From NCBI GenBank assembly GCA_023259235.1, contig JAHFQQ010000209.1, forward strand, positions 1-6,232: a DNA stretch of 6,232 bases, written 5' to 3'. The notes below the pieces were generated by a model, which was not told where the DNA came from, ran no database searches, and was given only the letters and a program-made list of their open reading frames with translations. The first letter of the stretch is position 1, and each line of letters starts with the position of its first letter. The position numbers and the translations under genes are program-made. Below are positions 1-5,816 of this stretch, piece after piece. The stretch is from Polaromonas sp. Lineage in GTDB: Bacteria > Pseudomonadota > Gammaproteobacteria > Burkholderiales > Burkholderiaceae_C.

Positions 1-631
1 TGCCGGTGGTGCCCGAGGTATAAACCAGACTGGCCAGATCTTCGGGCCGGCAGGCGGCGGCGCGCTCCTGCACCGCATCCGGGTGCTCGGACAGATAGGC
101 GCGGCCCAGCGCCCGCAGGGCGTCCAGTCCCATCACGCCCGGGTCCGCCAGATTGTGCAGACCTGCCATGTCGAACACAATGATTTTGCGCAGCAGCGGC
201 AGCGCCGGACGCACTTCCAGCGCCTTGTCGAGCTGTTCGTCGTTTTCCACAAACAGCACGCGGGTAGCGGAGTCCTCGCACAGATAATGCACCTGGGAAG
301 CCGCGTCGGTCGGGTAGATGCCGTTCGACACGCCGCCGCAACTCAGCACCGCCAAGTCGGCCAGCACCCACTCGATCACGGTGTTGGACAGGATGGAGGC
401 GCATTCGCCAGGCGCCAAGCCAAGGCCGAGCAGGCCGGCGGCAATTTCGCGCACCGCGTCGCCGGTCTGCGTCCAGCTCTGGCTGCGCCAGATGCCGAGT
501 TTCTTTTGCCGCATCCAGACCTGGTCGCCACGCCGCTCCACCGCGTTCCAGAACATCGCAGGGATGGTCTCGCCCGGCATCACGATGCCGGTTGCCGGCT
601 GGATATGGCTCAAGTCCCACAGATTGCTCAT
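1..631 (-). CDS. AMP-forming long-chain acyl-CoA ligase, N-terminal part (cut by window edge)
   Basis: Adenylate-forming enzyme that would activate a carboxylic acid with ATP and CoA to an acyl-CoA in the cytoplasm. Only the first 210 residues are present; the reading frame runs off the left edge without a stop. Visible signs are the N-terminal region typical of long-chain (FAA1/COG1022-like) ligases (MFWNAVERRGDQVWMRQKK at about residues 26-44, then WRSQSWTQ and a GLGLAPGE stretch) and, at the last residues 204-210, YTSGTTG, the ATP-binding P-loop motif of the family. Family members are usually about 600-650 residues, so roughly two thirds lie outside. The ATG at 631 sits only 4 bases after the livF stop, so the gene is very probably co-transcribed with the transporter; no strong Shine-Dalgarno is seen, which suggests translational coupling. 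Substrate (fatty versus aromatic acid) cannot be told from this part. Confidence 0.93.
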   Translation of the reverse strand, partial: MSNLWDLSHIQPATGIVMPGETIPAMFWNAVERRGDQVWMRQKKLGIWRSQSWTQTGDAVREIAAGLLGLGLAPGECASILSNTVIEWVLADLAVLSCGGVSNGIYPTDAASQVHYLCEDSATRVLFVENDEQLDKALEVRPALPLLRKIIVFDMAGLHNLADPGVMGLDALRALGRAYLSEHPDAVQERAAACRPEDLASLVYTSGTTG

Positions 632-635
632 CTCG

Positions 636-1433
636 TTAGCGCCAGGTTTTTTTCTTTTTCCAGCGCCGCTCGCCGCGCACGCCGGTTTCCTTCATGCCCA
701 GGTAAAACTCCTTGATGTCGTCTTTTTCACGCAGGCGGGCGCAGGTGTCTTCCATTACGATGCGGCCGTTTTCCAGCACGTAGCCGTAGTCGGAGGCATT
801 CAGGGCCATGTTGGCGTTTTGCTCGACCAGCAAAATCGTGGTGCCGCGTTCCCGGTTGATGCGCACCACGATTTCGAAGATCTCCCTGGTAAGCTTGGGG
901 GAAAGGCCCAGACTGGGTTCGTCAAGCAAAATCAGGTCGGGAGAGGCCATCAGCGCGCGCGAGATCGCCAGCATCTGCTGCTGGCCGCCAGACAGCAGGC
1001 CAGCGTCCTGCAGGGCGCGTTCGCGCAAGATCGGAAAGTAGCCGTACACGCCCTCCATGTCCCGGGCCACGCCATCGCGGTCCTTGCGGGTGTAGGCTCC
1101 CATCAGCAGGTTGTTGCGCACGCTGAGCAGTGGAAATACTTCGCGTCCCTCGGGCACATGGCTCAGGCCCTGCTGCACGATATACGCCGGGTCCCGCGCC
1201 GTGATGTCCCGGCCCTTGAACCCGATCGAGCCCTTGCGCGGATCGAGGATGCCGGAGATGGTTTTGAGTATGGTGGATTTGCCCGCGCCGTTGGAGCCCA
1301 GCACGGTGGCGATCTCACCGCTGCGCACCTGCAGGCTGACACCGCGTATGGCCCTGATCGGACCGTAGGAACTCTCCACATTCAGGAGCTTGAGCACCGG
1401 TTGGCCGCTGACGGGTGGGGTCGCGCAAGTCAT
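636..1433 (-). CDS. livF: Branched-chain-type ABC transporter ATP-binding protein LivF
   Basis: One of the two cytoplasmic ATPases of a HAAT-family (hydrophobic amino acid/carboxylate) importer; hydrolyses ATP to drive uptake through LivH/LivM. The 265 residues show Walker A GSNGAGKST (46-54), ABC signature LSGGQQQ (147-153), Walker B LILLDEP (167-173) and D-loop SLGLSP. VEQN at 203-206 has glutamine in the switch position, as usual for LivF and unlike LivG; this separates the two ATPases. The C-terminal tail is very basic (RRWKKKKTWR), which I recall from LivF proteins next to acyl-CoA ligases. The start is the ATG at 1433, overlapping the livG stop by 4 bases (ATGA) and preceded by a good Shine-Dalgarno. 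The substrate is not necessarily an amino acid, given the ligase gene next to it. Confidence 0.96.
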   Translation of the reverse strand: MTCATPPVSGQPVLKLLNVESSYGPIRAIRGVSLQVRSGEIATVLGSNGAGKSTILKTISGILDPRKGSIGFKGRDITARDPAYIVQQGLSHVPEGREVFPLLSVRNNLLMGAYTRKDRDGVARDMEGVYGYFPILRERALQDAGLLSGGQQQMLAISRALMASPDLILLDEPSLGLSPKLTREIFEIVVRINRERGTTILLVEQNANMALNASDYGYVLENGRIVMEDTCARLREKDDIKEFYLGMKETGVRGERRWKKKKTWR

Positions 1434-2227
1434 GCGGCCCTCCTGAGGGAGGAGACATCATCTGCCGATCCCAGATAGGCCTCGATCACGCCGGGGTCGG
1501 CCTGCACCTCGCGCGGCGTGCCCGTGGCCAGCACCTCGCCCTGGTTCATGGCGAGCACGCGGTCGGACACCCGGGAGACCAGTGCCATGTCGTGCTCCAC
1601 CACCAGCACGGTAATGCCCAGATCGTGCTGAATGTCCTGGATCCAGAACGCCATGTCGTCGGTTTCCTCCACATTGAGTCCCGAAGAAGGCTCGTCGAGC
1701 AGCAGCAGCCGGGGCTCGGCGCACAGCGCCCGCGCCAGCTCGACCACCTTGCGCACGCCGTACGGCAGCCCCGCCACCATCGAATCACGATGATGCTGCA
1801 AGTCGAGAAATTCAATCACCTGTTCGGCTTTTTCGCGCGCCTGGAGTTCCGCGTTCCACGTTTTCCGGGTGAAAAGCAGGTCGCGCAGAAAGCCGGTTTG
1901 CCGGTGTGTGTGACGCCCGATCAGCAGGTTGTGCAGCACAGTGGCGTGCTCGAACAGCTCGATGTTCTGGAACGTGCGCGCAATTCCCAGCGCGGCAATT
2001 TTGTGCGCTGGCTGTGCCGTGAGCGTGCTACCCAGGTATTCAATTTCGCCAGCGGTGGGCGTGTAGATGCGGCTGATCAGATTGAATACCGTGGTCTTGC
2101 CCGCGCCATTGGGCCCGATCAGGGTGAAAACTTCACCCTGCTTCACGTCAAAACTGACATTGTTGACGGCCAGCACGCCGCCGAAGCGCACGCTCAGGTT
2201 TTTGGCCGAAAGAATGGTTTCAGTCAT
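1430..2227 (-). CDS. livG: Branched-chain-type ABC transporter ATP-binding protein LivG
   Basis: Second ATPase of the HAAT importer, acting on the cytoplasmic face with LivF, LivH and LivM. The 265 residues contain Walker A GPNGAGKTT (38-46), the Q-loop at FQN (86-88), a degenerate signature LPYGVRK (154-160) that is normal for LivG, Walker B LLLLDEP (174-180), D-loop SSGLN and the switch histidine in VEHD (H212). Length is somewhat above the roughly 255 residues of E. coli LivG and matches other betaproteobacterial copies. The ATG at 2227 overlaps the livM stop (ATGA) and the stop overlaps the livF start in the same way, so the three genes are translationally linked. No separate strong Shine-Dalgarno precedes this start. 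Confidence 0.96.
   Translation of the reverse strand: MTETILSAKNLSVRFGGVLAVNNVSFDVKQGEVFTLIGPNGAGKTTVFNLISRIYTPTAGEIEYLGSTLTAQPAHKIAALGIARTFQNIELFEHATVLHNLLIGRHTHRQTGFLRDLLFTRKTWNAELQAREKAEQVIEFLDLQHHRDSMVAGLPYGVRKVVELARALCAEPRLLLLDEPSSGLNVEETDDMAFWIQDIQHDLGITVLVVEHDMALVSRVSDRVLAMNQGEVLATGTPREVQADPGVIEAYLGSADDVSSLRRAA
1438..1444 (-). promoter_or_regulatory. Ribosome binding site of livF
   Basis: On the minus strand this reads AGGAGGG, a near-perfect anti-16S match ending 4 bases before the livF ATG at 1433. It lies inside the last codons of livG, so livF can be translated by its own ribosomes as well as by coupling through the ATGA overlap. It supports the chosen livF start. Confidence 0.75.
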
Positions 2228-3300
2228 TTCAATCGGTCCGATTTCTGAAAGGTCTTTTGCCGCTTGAACAGGCCCTTGCGGTAAAACGGAAAGAGCTGCA
2301 AATAGGTGCGTATCTTGAGCCAGCGGCCATACAGGCCGAGTGGTTCAAACAGCACAAAGGCAACCAGCACCATGCCATAGACCGCCGACTGCAGGCCGGG
2401 TGCCTGGCCAATCGCAGCGGGCAGATGGTCCTTGGTCAGGGCGATCACCTGCGGCATGGAGATCAGGAACAAGGCCCCCAGAAAGGCCCCGTGGACCGAG
2501 CCCAGGCCGCCAATCACGATCATCAGCAACAGGTCGATGGATTGCAGGATGCCGAACTGGTCGGGCGAGAGGAAGCGCAGCTTGTGCGCATACAGGGCGC
2601 CGGCAACGCCGGCCAGTGCCGCCGACAGCGCAAATGACAGGGTCTTGTAGCGCGCCAGGTGAATGCCCATGCTCTGCGCGGAAATTTCCGAATCCCGAAT
2701 GGCCACGAAGGCCCGTCCGGTGGGCGAGCGCAACAGGTTGAGAATTCCCAGCGTGGAAGCCACGGTAATGACCAGGCACAGGAAGTAGAACCCGCCGCCA
2801 TCTGTCAGCGTCCAGCCAAATAGTTCGGGGGCCTTGACCTGCAGGCCCGCATTGCCCCCGGTGACACTTTCCCAGCGCGAGAAGACCTCTTCCACAATGA
2901 ACCCGAACGCCAGTGTGGCCATTCCCAGATAGATGCCCTTCACGCGAAGCGCCGGCAAACCCACGATGAAGCCGACGGCGGCCGAGAGCCCCGCTGCGCA
3001 AGCCAGAGCCAGCGGGAATGGCAGGCCGGCGTTGGTCAGCACGGCCTGGGTATAAGCACCTACACCCAGAAACGCCGCGTGGCCCAGTGAAAACAGGCCG
3101 GTGAAGCCCGCCAGCAGCATCAGCCCCAGTCCGGCAATGGCGTAAATGAGCACGAAGGTGAGCTGCGCCACCCAGTACTCGGCAAACAGCCACGGCGCGG
3201 CCAGCAGCAACAGCATCAGCGCGCCATACCAGAACAGCTGGCCCGGATGCTTGGCGAGCCTGATGTCCTGCGCGTAATCGGTTTTAAATATGAAACGCAT
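2224..3300 (-). CDS. livM: Branched-chain-type ABC transporter permease LivM
   Basis: Inner-membrane permease subunit that pairs with LivH to form the substrate channel. The 358-residue protein has a cytoplasmic N-terminus followed by many hydrophobic segments (for example about 24-40, 46-64, 97-114, 170-187, 222-238, 255-280 and 305-320). Family landmarks are GFTGLFSLGHAAFLGVGAY (65-83), LRVKGIYLGMATLAFG (118-133), the cytoplasmic coupling loop with SPTGRAFVAIRDSE (192-205) and GGLGSVHGAFLGA (264-276). A basic C-terminal tail (about 330-358) extends beyond the last membrane span; I recall similar tails in LivM proteins encoded beside acyl-CoA ligases. The ATG at 3300 is 16 bases after the livH stop, with only a weak upstream GGTAAAG as possible ribosome binding site. 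Confidence 0.95.
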   Translation of the reverse strand: MRFIFKTDYAQDIRLAKHPGQLFWYGALMLLLLAAPWLFAEYWVAQLTFVLIYAIAGLGLMLLAGFTGLFSLGHAAFLGVGAYTQAVLTNAGLPFPLALACAAGLSAAVGFIVGLPALRVKGIYLGMATLAFGFIVEEVFSRWESVTGGNAGLQVKAPELFGWTLTDGGGFYFLCLVITVASTLGILNLLRSPTGRAFVAIRDSEISAQSMGIHLARYKTLSFALSAALAGVAGALYAHKLRFLSPDQFGILQSIDLLLMIVIGGLGSVHGAFLGALFLISMPQVIALTKDHLPAAIGQAPGLQSAVYGMVLVAFVLFEPLGLYGRWLKIRTYLQLFPFYRKGLFKRQKTFQKSDRLK

Positions 3301-3316
3301 GCTTTACCGTTTGGGC

Positions 3317-4192
3317 TCAAACTTTCTTGTTCAGCTTTTCACCAAACAGGCCGCTCGGCCTGACCATCAGCATGATCAGCACCACCACATAGGCGGCCAC
3401 GTCCTTGAAACCATCGGGCAGGTAAAAGCCCGAGAACGATTCCACCAGACCGATCACCAGACCGCCGACAATGGCACCGGGCAGGCTGCTGAAGCCGCCC
3501 ACCACAGCGGCCGGAAAGGCCTTGAGCCCGATGAAGCCCATGTTGGCGTGGACAAAGGTGATGGGTGCCAACAGCAACCCGGCAACCGCCGCCACGCAGG
3601 CCGCCAGTGCCCACACCACGCCGTTGAGCCGCTTCACGGGAATGCCCATGTAGTAGGCGGCCAGCTGGTTTTGCGAAGCAGCCTGCATGGCGATGCCCAG
3701 CTTGCTGTACTTGAACAGGGCAAACAGCAGCAGGCACAAAACAGCGGTGCTGCCAATGATGGCGATCTGCTCGGCATTGATCACCAGCGCCCCGACAGCC
3801 CAGATCTGGTCCTTGTAGGGGACCGGCAGTACATAGGTCTCGGTGCCAATGCCCGGAAGCATGGTGATGAGGCCGCGTGCCGTGTAGCCCACGCCGATGG
3901 TCAGCATGATGATGGAAAACGCGGGCTGCCCGAGGATCGGGCGGATCACGAGCCGCTCCAGCACCATGCCAAAAAGCGCCATGCCCGCCATCACGCTCGG
4001 CACGGCCAGCCAGAAAGGAAAACCCAGCAGCGTCATGCAGGCCAGACCGGTAAAGGCGCCGAGCATCATCAATTCGCCCTGGGCAAAGCTGACGGTTTCA
4101 GTGCCTTTGTAGATCAGCACAAAGCCCAGCGCAATCAGCCCGTAAATGCAGCCCTGGGCAATGCCGCTGATAGTCAGCTGCAAAAATTGCAC
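3317..4192 (-). CDS. livH: Branched-chain-type ABC transporter permease LivH
   Basis: Inner-membrane permease, partner of LivM and first gene of the operon. The 291 residues are almost entirely hydrophobic segments with short loops. Landmarks are ALGFVLIYKGTETVSFAQGE (21-40), which is the family N-terminal signature, the ERLVIRPILG loop (79-88), the coupling loop with KLGIAMQAASQNQLAAYYMG (164-183) and the C-terminal VVGGFSSLPGAIVGG (230-244) and RPSGLFGE (278-285). Length matches LivH of E. coli (about 308) and betaproteobacterial homologues. The start is a GTG at 4192 (not ATG): the family N-terminus begins here, there is no in-frame ATG just upstream, and an AGGGAG ribosome binding site stands 8 bases before it. 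A promoter is visible upstream. Confidence 0.95.
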   Translation of the reverse strand: MQFLQLTISGIAQGCIYGLIALGFVLIYKGTETVSFAQGELMMLGAFTGLACMTLLGFPFWLAVPSVMAGMALFGMVLERLVIRPILGQPAFSIIMLTIGVGYTARGLITMLPGIGTETYVLPVPYKDQIWAVGALVINAEQIAIIGSTAVLCLLLFALFKYSKLGIAMQAASQNQLAAYYMGIPVKRLNGVVWALAACVAAVAGLLLAPITFVHANMGFIGLKAFPAAVVGGFSSLPGAIVGGLVIGLVESFSGFYLPDGFKDVAAYVVVLIMLMVRPSGLFGEKLNKKV

Positions 4193-4200
4193 GTTGCAGT

Positions 4201-4206
4201 CTCCCT
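4201..4206 (-). promoter_or_regulatory. Ribosome binding site deciding the GTG start of livH
   Basis: The minus strand reads AGGGAG here, 8 bases before the GTG at 4192. It supports GTG as the real start of livH in the absence of a nearby in-frame ATG. Confidence 0.65.
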
Positions 4207-4225
4207 GGTCAATTGGTGAGCCCTG

Positions 4226-4254
4226 TTTATAGCTGCCCCGGGCGGGTCTGTCGC
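4226..4254 (-). promoter_or_regulatory. Candidate sigma70-type promoter of the livHMGF-ligase operon
   Basis: On the minus strand the hexamer TATAAA (4231 down to 4226, five of six matches to TATAAT) is preceded, after exactly 17 bases, by GCGACA (4254 down to 4249, four of six matches to TTGACA). Transcription would start near 4219, leaving a leader of about 27 bases before the livH GTG. The GC-rich spacer holds a CCCGGG core. This is a pattern match only; no regulator gene or clear operator is seen beside it. Confidence 0.5.
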
Positions 4255-4344
4255 TAGGGGTTGTTCCGAATGCAGTCGCCTTCGCGATACGGCGTAATCA
4301 CACCATGCAGGGAAATATTCAAATGAGCGCGGGATGCGGCAGGC

Positions 4345-4350
4345 GGGGAG
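4345..4350 (+). promoter_or_regulatory. Ribosome binding site deciding the crotonase start
   Basis: GGGGAG stands 7 bases before the ATG at 4358. An alternative in-frame ATG at 4334 has no such site and would add eight residues (MRQAGRCG) that do not look like a family N-terminus, so 4358 is preferred. Confidence 0.65.
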
Positions 4351-4357
4351 ATGCGGC

Positions 4358-5164
4358 ATGACGGTGCGTGTGGACCGCATCGGCGAGGTAACGGTGGTGA
4401 CGCTGGCCCGACCCGACGTGCGCAATGCCGTGGACAGCGCCCATGCCCGCGCCCTGTACGAGGCCTTTCTGGCCTTTGATGCGGACGCCGGCGCGAAGGT
4501 GGCGGTGTTTCATGGTGCGCATGGCCATTTCTGTGCCGGTTGGGATTTGCAGTCTGGCGCGAAGCTGCTGCGCGAACCGCAAGCCGACGCCGCGAAGCTG
4601 TTTGCCGGGCTGGACTTTCAGGCCGATGACAGGCAGCCGCTCGGGCCGATGGGTCCGTCGCGCCTGCTGCTGTCCAAACCGGTGATTGCCGCCGTCAGCG
4701 GCGCGGCGGTTGCCGGCGGAATGGAGCTGGCGCTGTGGTGCGACATGCGGGTGATGGAGGCAGACGCGTACTTTGGCGTCTATTGCCGCCGCTTTGGCGT
4801 GCCGCTGATCGACGGCGGAACGGTCCGCCTGCCGCGCCTGATCGGCATGGGCCACGCGATGGACCTGATCCTGACCGGCCGCAAGGTGGAGGCGGCCGAG
4901 GCCTTGCAGATCGGCCTGTGCAACCGGGTCGTGCCCAGCGGCACGGCGCGTGAAGCGGCCATCGCGCTGGCGCAGCAGCTCGCGGCATTTCCGCAAAACA
5001 CCATGCTCGCCGATCGGCAAAGCGCCTGCGCGCAATGGAACCTGCCGTTGCCGCAGGCGCTGCAGCAGGAATGGGACCGCGGCAAGCGCTGCATCAGCGA
5101 GGGCCTGAAGGGCGCTGCCCGCTTTGCCGCCGGGCAGGGGCGGCATGGTGAATTTGGTGAATGA
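4358..5164 (+). CDS. Crotonase/enoyl-CoA hydratase family protein
   Basis: Crotonase-superfamily enzyme of 268 residues, the normal single-domain length, acting on a CoA thioester in the cytoplasm, probably hydration of an enoyl-CoA or a related step of fatty or aromatic acid breakdown. The oxyanion-hole region is HFCAGWDL (57-64), followed by KPVIAAVSGAAVAGGMELAL (107-126), where E123 matches Glu144 of rat mitochondrial enoyl-CoA hydratase. The next block, FGVYCRRFGVPLIDGGTVRL (139-158), aligns without gaps to the classical FGQPE...GGTQRL block and has C143 at the position of the second catalytic glutamate (Glu164); D152 is a nearby acid. I recall the CRRFGVPLIDGG variant from a recognised bacterial subgroup, so the exact reaction is uncertain. 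It is divergent from the transporter-ligase operon, fitting a shared catabolic role. No clear plus-strand promoter was found. Confidence 0.93.
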   Translation: MTVRVDRIGEVTVVTLARPDVRNAVDSAHARALYEAFLAFDADAGAKVAVFHGAHGHFCAGWDLQSGAKLLREPQADAAKLFAGLDFQADDRQPLGPMGPSRLLLSKPVIAAVSGAAVAGGMELALWCDMRVMEADAYFGVYCRRFGVPLIDGGTVRLPRLIGMGHAMDLILTGRKVEAAEALQIGLCNRVVPSGTAREAAIALAQQLAAFPQNTMLADRQSACAQWNLPLPQALQQEWDRGKRCISEGLKGAARFAAGQGRHGEFGE

Positions 5165-5227
5165 AATACACCTTTTGCCCTTATCGAGCGTGCGCAAGCA
5201 GCTTCTTTTTTCATAGCAAACTCGGAG
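5165..5227. repeat. Probable dispersed intergenic repeat of Comamonadaceae type
   Basis: Immediately after the crotonase stop comes a stretch containing CTTTTGCCCTTATCGAGC, then GTGCGCAAGCAGCTTC, a T6 run and CATAGCAAAC. From memory, variants of this (CCTTATC..GCGCAAGCAGCTAT....ATAGC) recur many times between genes in Polaromonas, Rhodoferax and Acidovorax genomes, often just after a stop codon. There is only one copy in this window, so repetition cannot be shown here. The core contains an imperfect palindrome around TGCGCA. It could also help terminate the crotonase transcript, but I see no convincing terminator stem. Confidence 0.4.
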
Positions 5228-5300
5228 CTAATTTCCAACCGTCACGGCTTTAATCCAACGCTGGATCCATCCCAAATCACCGGCTGCCTTGCGAAACTCC

Positions 5301-5315
5301 AAAACGGCGCGTTTT
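5301..5315. terminator. Short inverted repeat after the PIN gene, possible weak terminator
   Basis: AAAACG-GCG-CGTTTT is a perfect 6-base inverted repeat with a 3-base loop, 2 bases beyond the PIN stop codon (5318-5320) and between two convergent genes. Read on either strand the stem ends in four T residues, as in small bidirectional terminators, but the stem has only two GC pairs and would be weak. Confidence 0.3.
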
Positions 5316-5317
5316 CA

Positions 5318-5812
5318 TCAAGCCCCACCCCAAGCCTTCAACCGCTTTTGAATCTCGGCTTTCGGCAGCCTGCAGCGCGGTCCTTGTGAAATTTTTGTCA
5401 GCCCTTCGTGCAGAGTCGCTTGCGTGGCTGCGCCACTCTCAGCCAGCCCATCCAGCAGCCACAACAAGCCGTACATCTCCACGCCATAATCTCTGGCCGC
5501 GGCTCGCAATGGACCGTCGCTTGTGAGCAGCGCATGGTCTGGCCGCCGTGCACATGAGAGCGTAAAACAATCTGGCAGGCTCAAGGGCTTGCGCTCGTTC
5601 TTGACGATCTGCGCAAAGCTCACCTCGTCAGGTTGCAAAGTCACTACTTGCAGCCCCAGCGCCCGGTAGTAGGCACCGTTGTAGGGCTCCAACTCCCTCT
5701 CGTACAGCACATCGGGCACTACCATGGGTACGCCCGTGGCAAAGGCGACCGGGAGCAAGTCGCCCCGCTCAAGATCAATCAAAACTGAAGTGTCTGAGAC
5801 GAGGAGGATCAC
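5318..5812 (-). CDS. PIN-domain nuclease, probable toxin of a TA-type pair
   Basis: A PIN-domain protein, a fold of Mg-dependent ribonucleases often used as toxins. From the chosen start it has 164 residues. The four acidic positions of the active site are visible: D7 in VSDTSVLIDLERG, an acid in LYERELEPY (E38 or E40), D81 in LSLPDCFTLS and D99 in LLTSDGPLR. A C-terminal extension (about 112-164) ends in RLPKAEIQKRLKAWGGA. The start is a GTG at 5812, 4 bases after the stop of the upstream gene, because the PIN fold begins at once from there; an ATG at 5845 would add 11 residues (MHVCRRSGPEN) and overlap the neighbour. Neither start has a strong ribosome binding site, so translation is probably coupled. 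The upstream partner is probably an ImmA/IrrE-type protein. That it is a toxin is inferred from fold and context. Confidence 0.85.
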   Translation of the reverse strand: MILLVSDTSVLIDLERGDLLPVAFATGVPMVVPDVLYERELEPYNGAYYRALGLQVVTLQPDEVSFAQIVKNERKPLSLPDCFTLSCARRPDHALLTSDGPLRAAARDYGVEMYGLLWLLDGLAESGAATQATLHEGLTKISQGPRCRLPKAEIQKRLKAWGGA

Positions 5813-5816
5813 GTTT

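Larger units (their letters stand above)
5165..5317. other. Convergent intergenic region
   Basis: 153 bases between the plus-strand crotonase gene and the minus-strand PIN gene. It contains the probable dispersed repeat (5165-5227), a small minus-strand open stretch in the PIN frame that ends with TAG at 5228-5230, and the short inverted repeat at 5301-5315. It also marks the border between the catabolic cluster and the TA-like module, so it may be the insertion junction, but no target-site duplication or attachment site is visible. Confidence 0.6.

Noticed and set aside
318..1478. Long plus-strand open frame opposite the ligase and livF
   Set aside because: It spans the junction of two clear minus-strand genes, has low-complexity His/Gln/Arg-rich translation and no family motifs; it is an antisense shadow in GC-rich coding DNA.
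1748..1768. Degenerate ABC signature LPYGVRK in LivG as a sign of a broken ATPase
   Set aside because: LivG proteins normally have an LPYG-type signature instead of LSGG; Walker A, Walker B and the switch histidine are intact.
3290..4219. Plus-strand open frame of about 309 codons opposite livH
   Set aside because: The translation is dominated by His, Gln, Ala and Asp as expected opposite a hydrophobic permease; livH on the other strand has full family motifs.
4334..4357. Longer crotonase start at ATG 4334
   Set aside because: No ribosome binding site there, and the eight extra residues do not fit the family; the ATG at 4358 has GGGGAG 7 bases upstream.
5146..5162. Direct repeat TGGTGAAT twice at the end of the crotonase gene
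   Set aside because: Two 8-base copies one base apart within the last codons; too short to suggest a target duplication or array, most likely chance.
4319..5197. Minus-strand open frame of about 292 codons opposite the crotonase
   Set aside because: It is antisense to an intact crotonase with catalytic motifs; its first residues come from translating the intergenic repeat.
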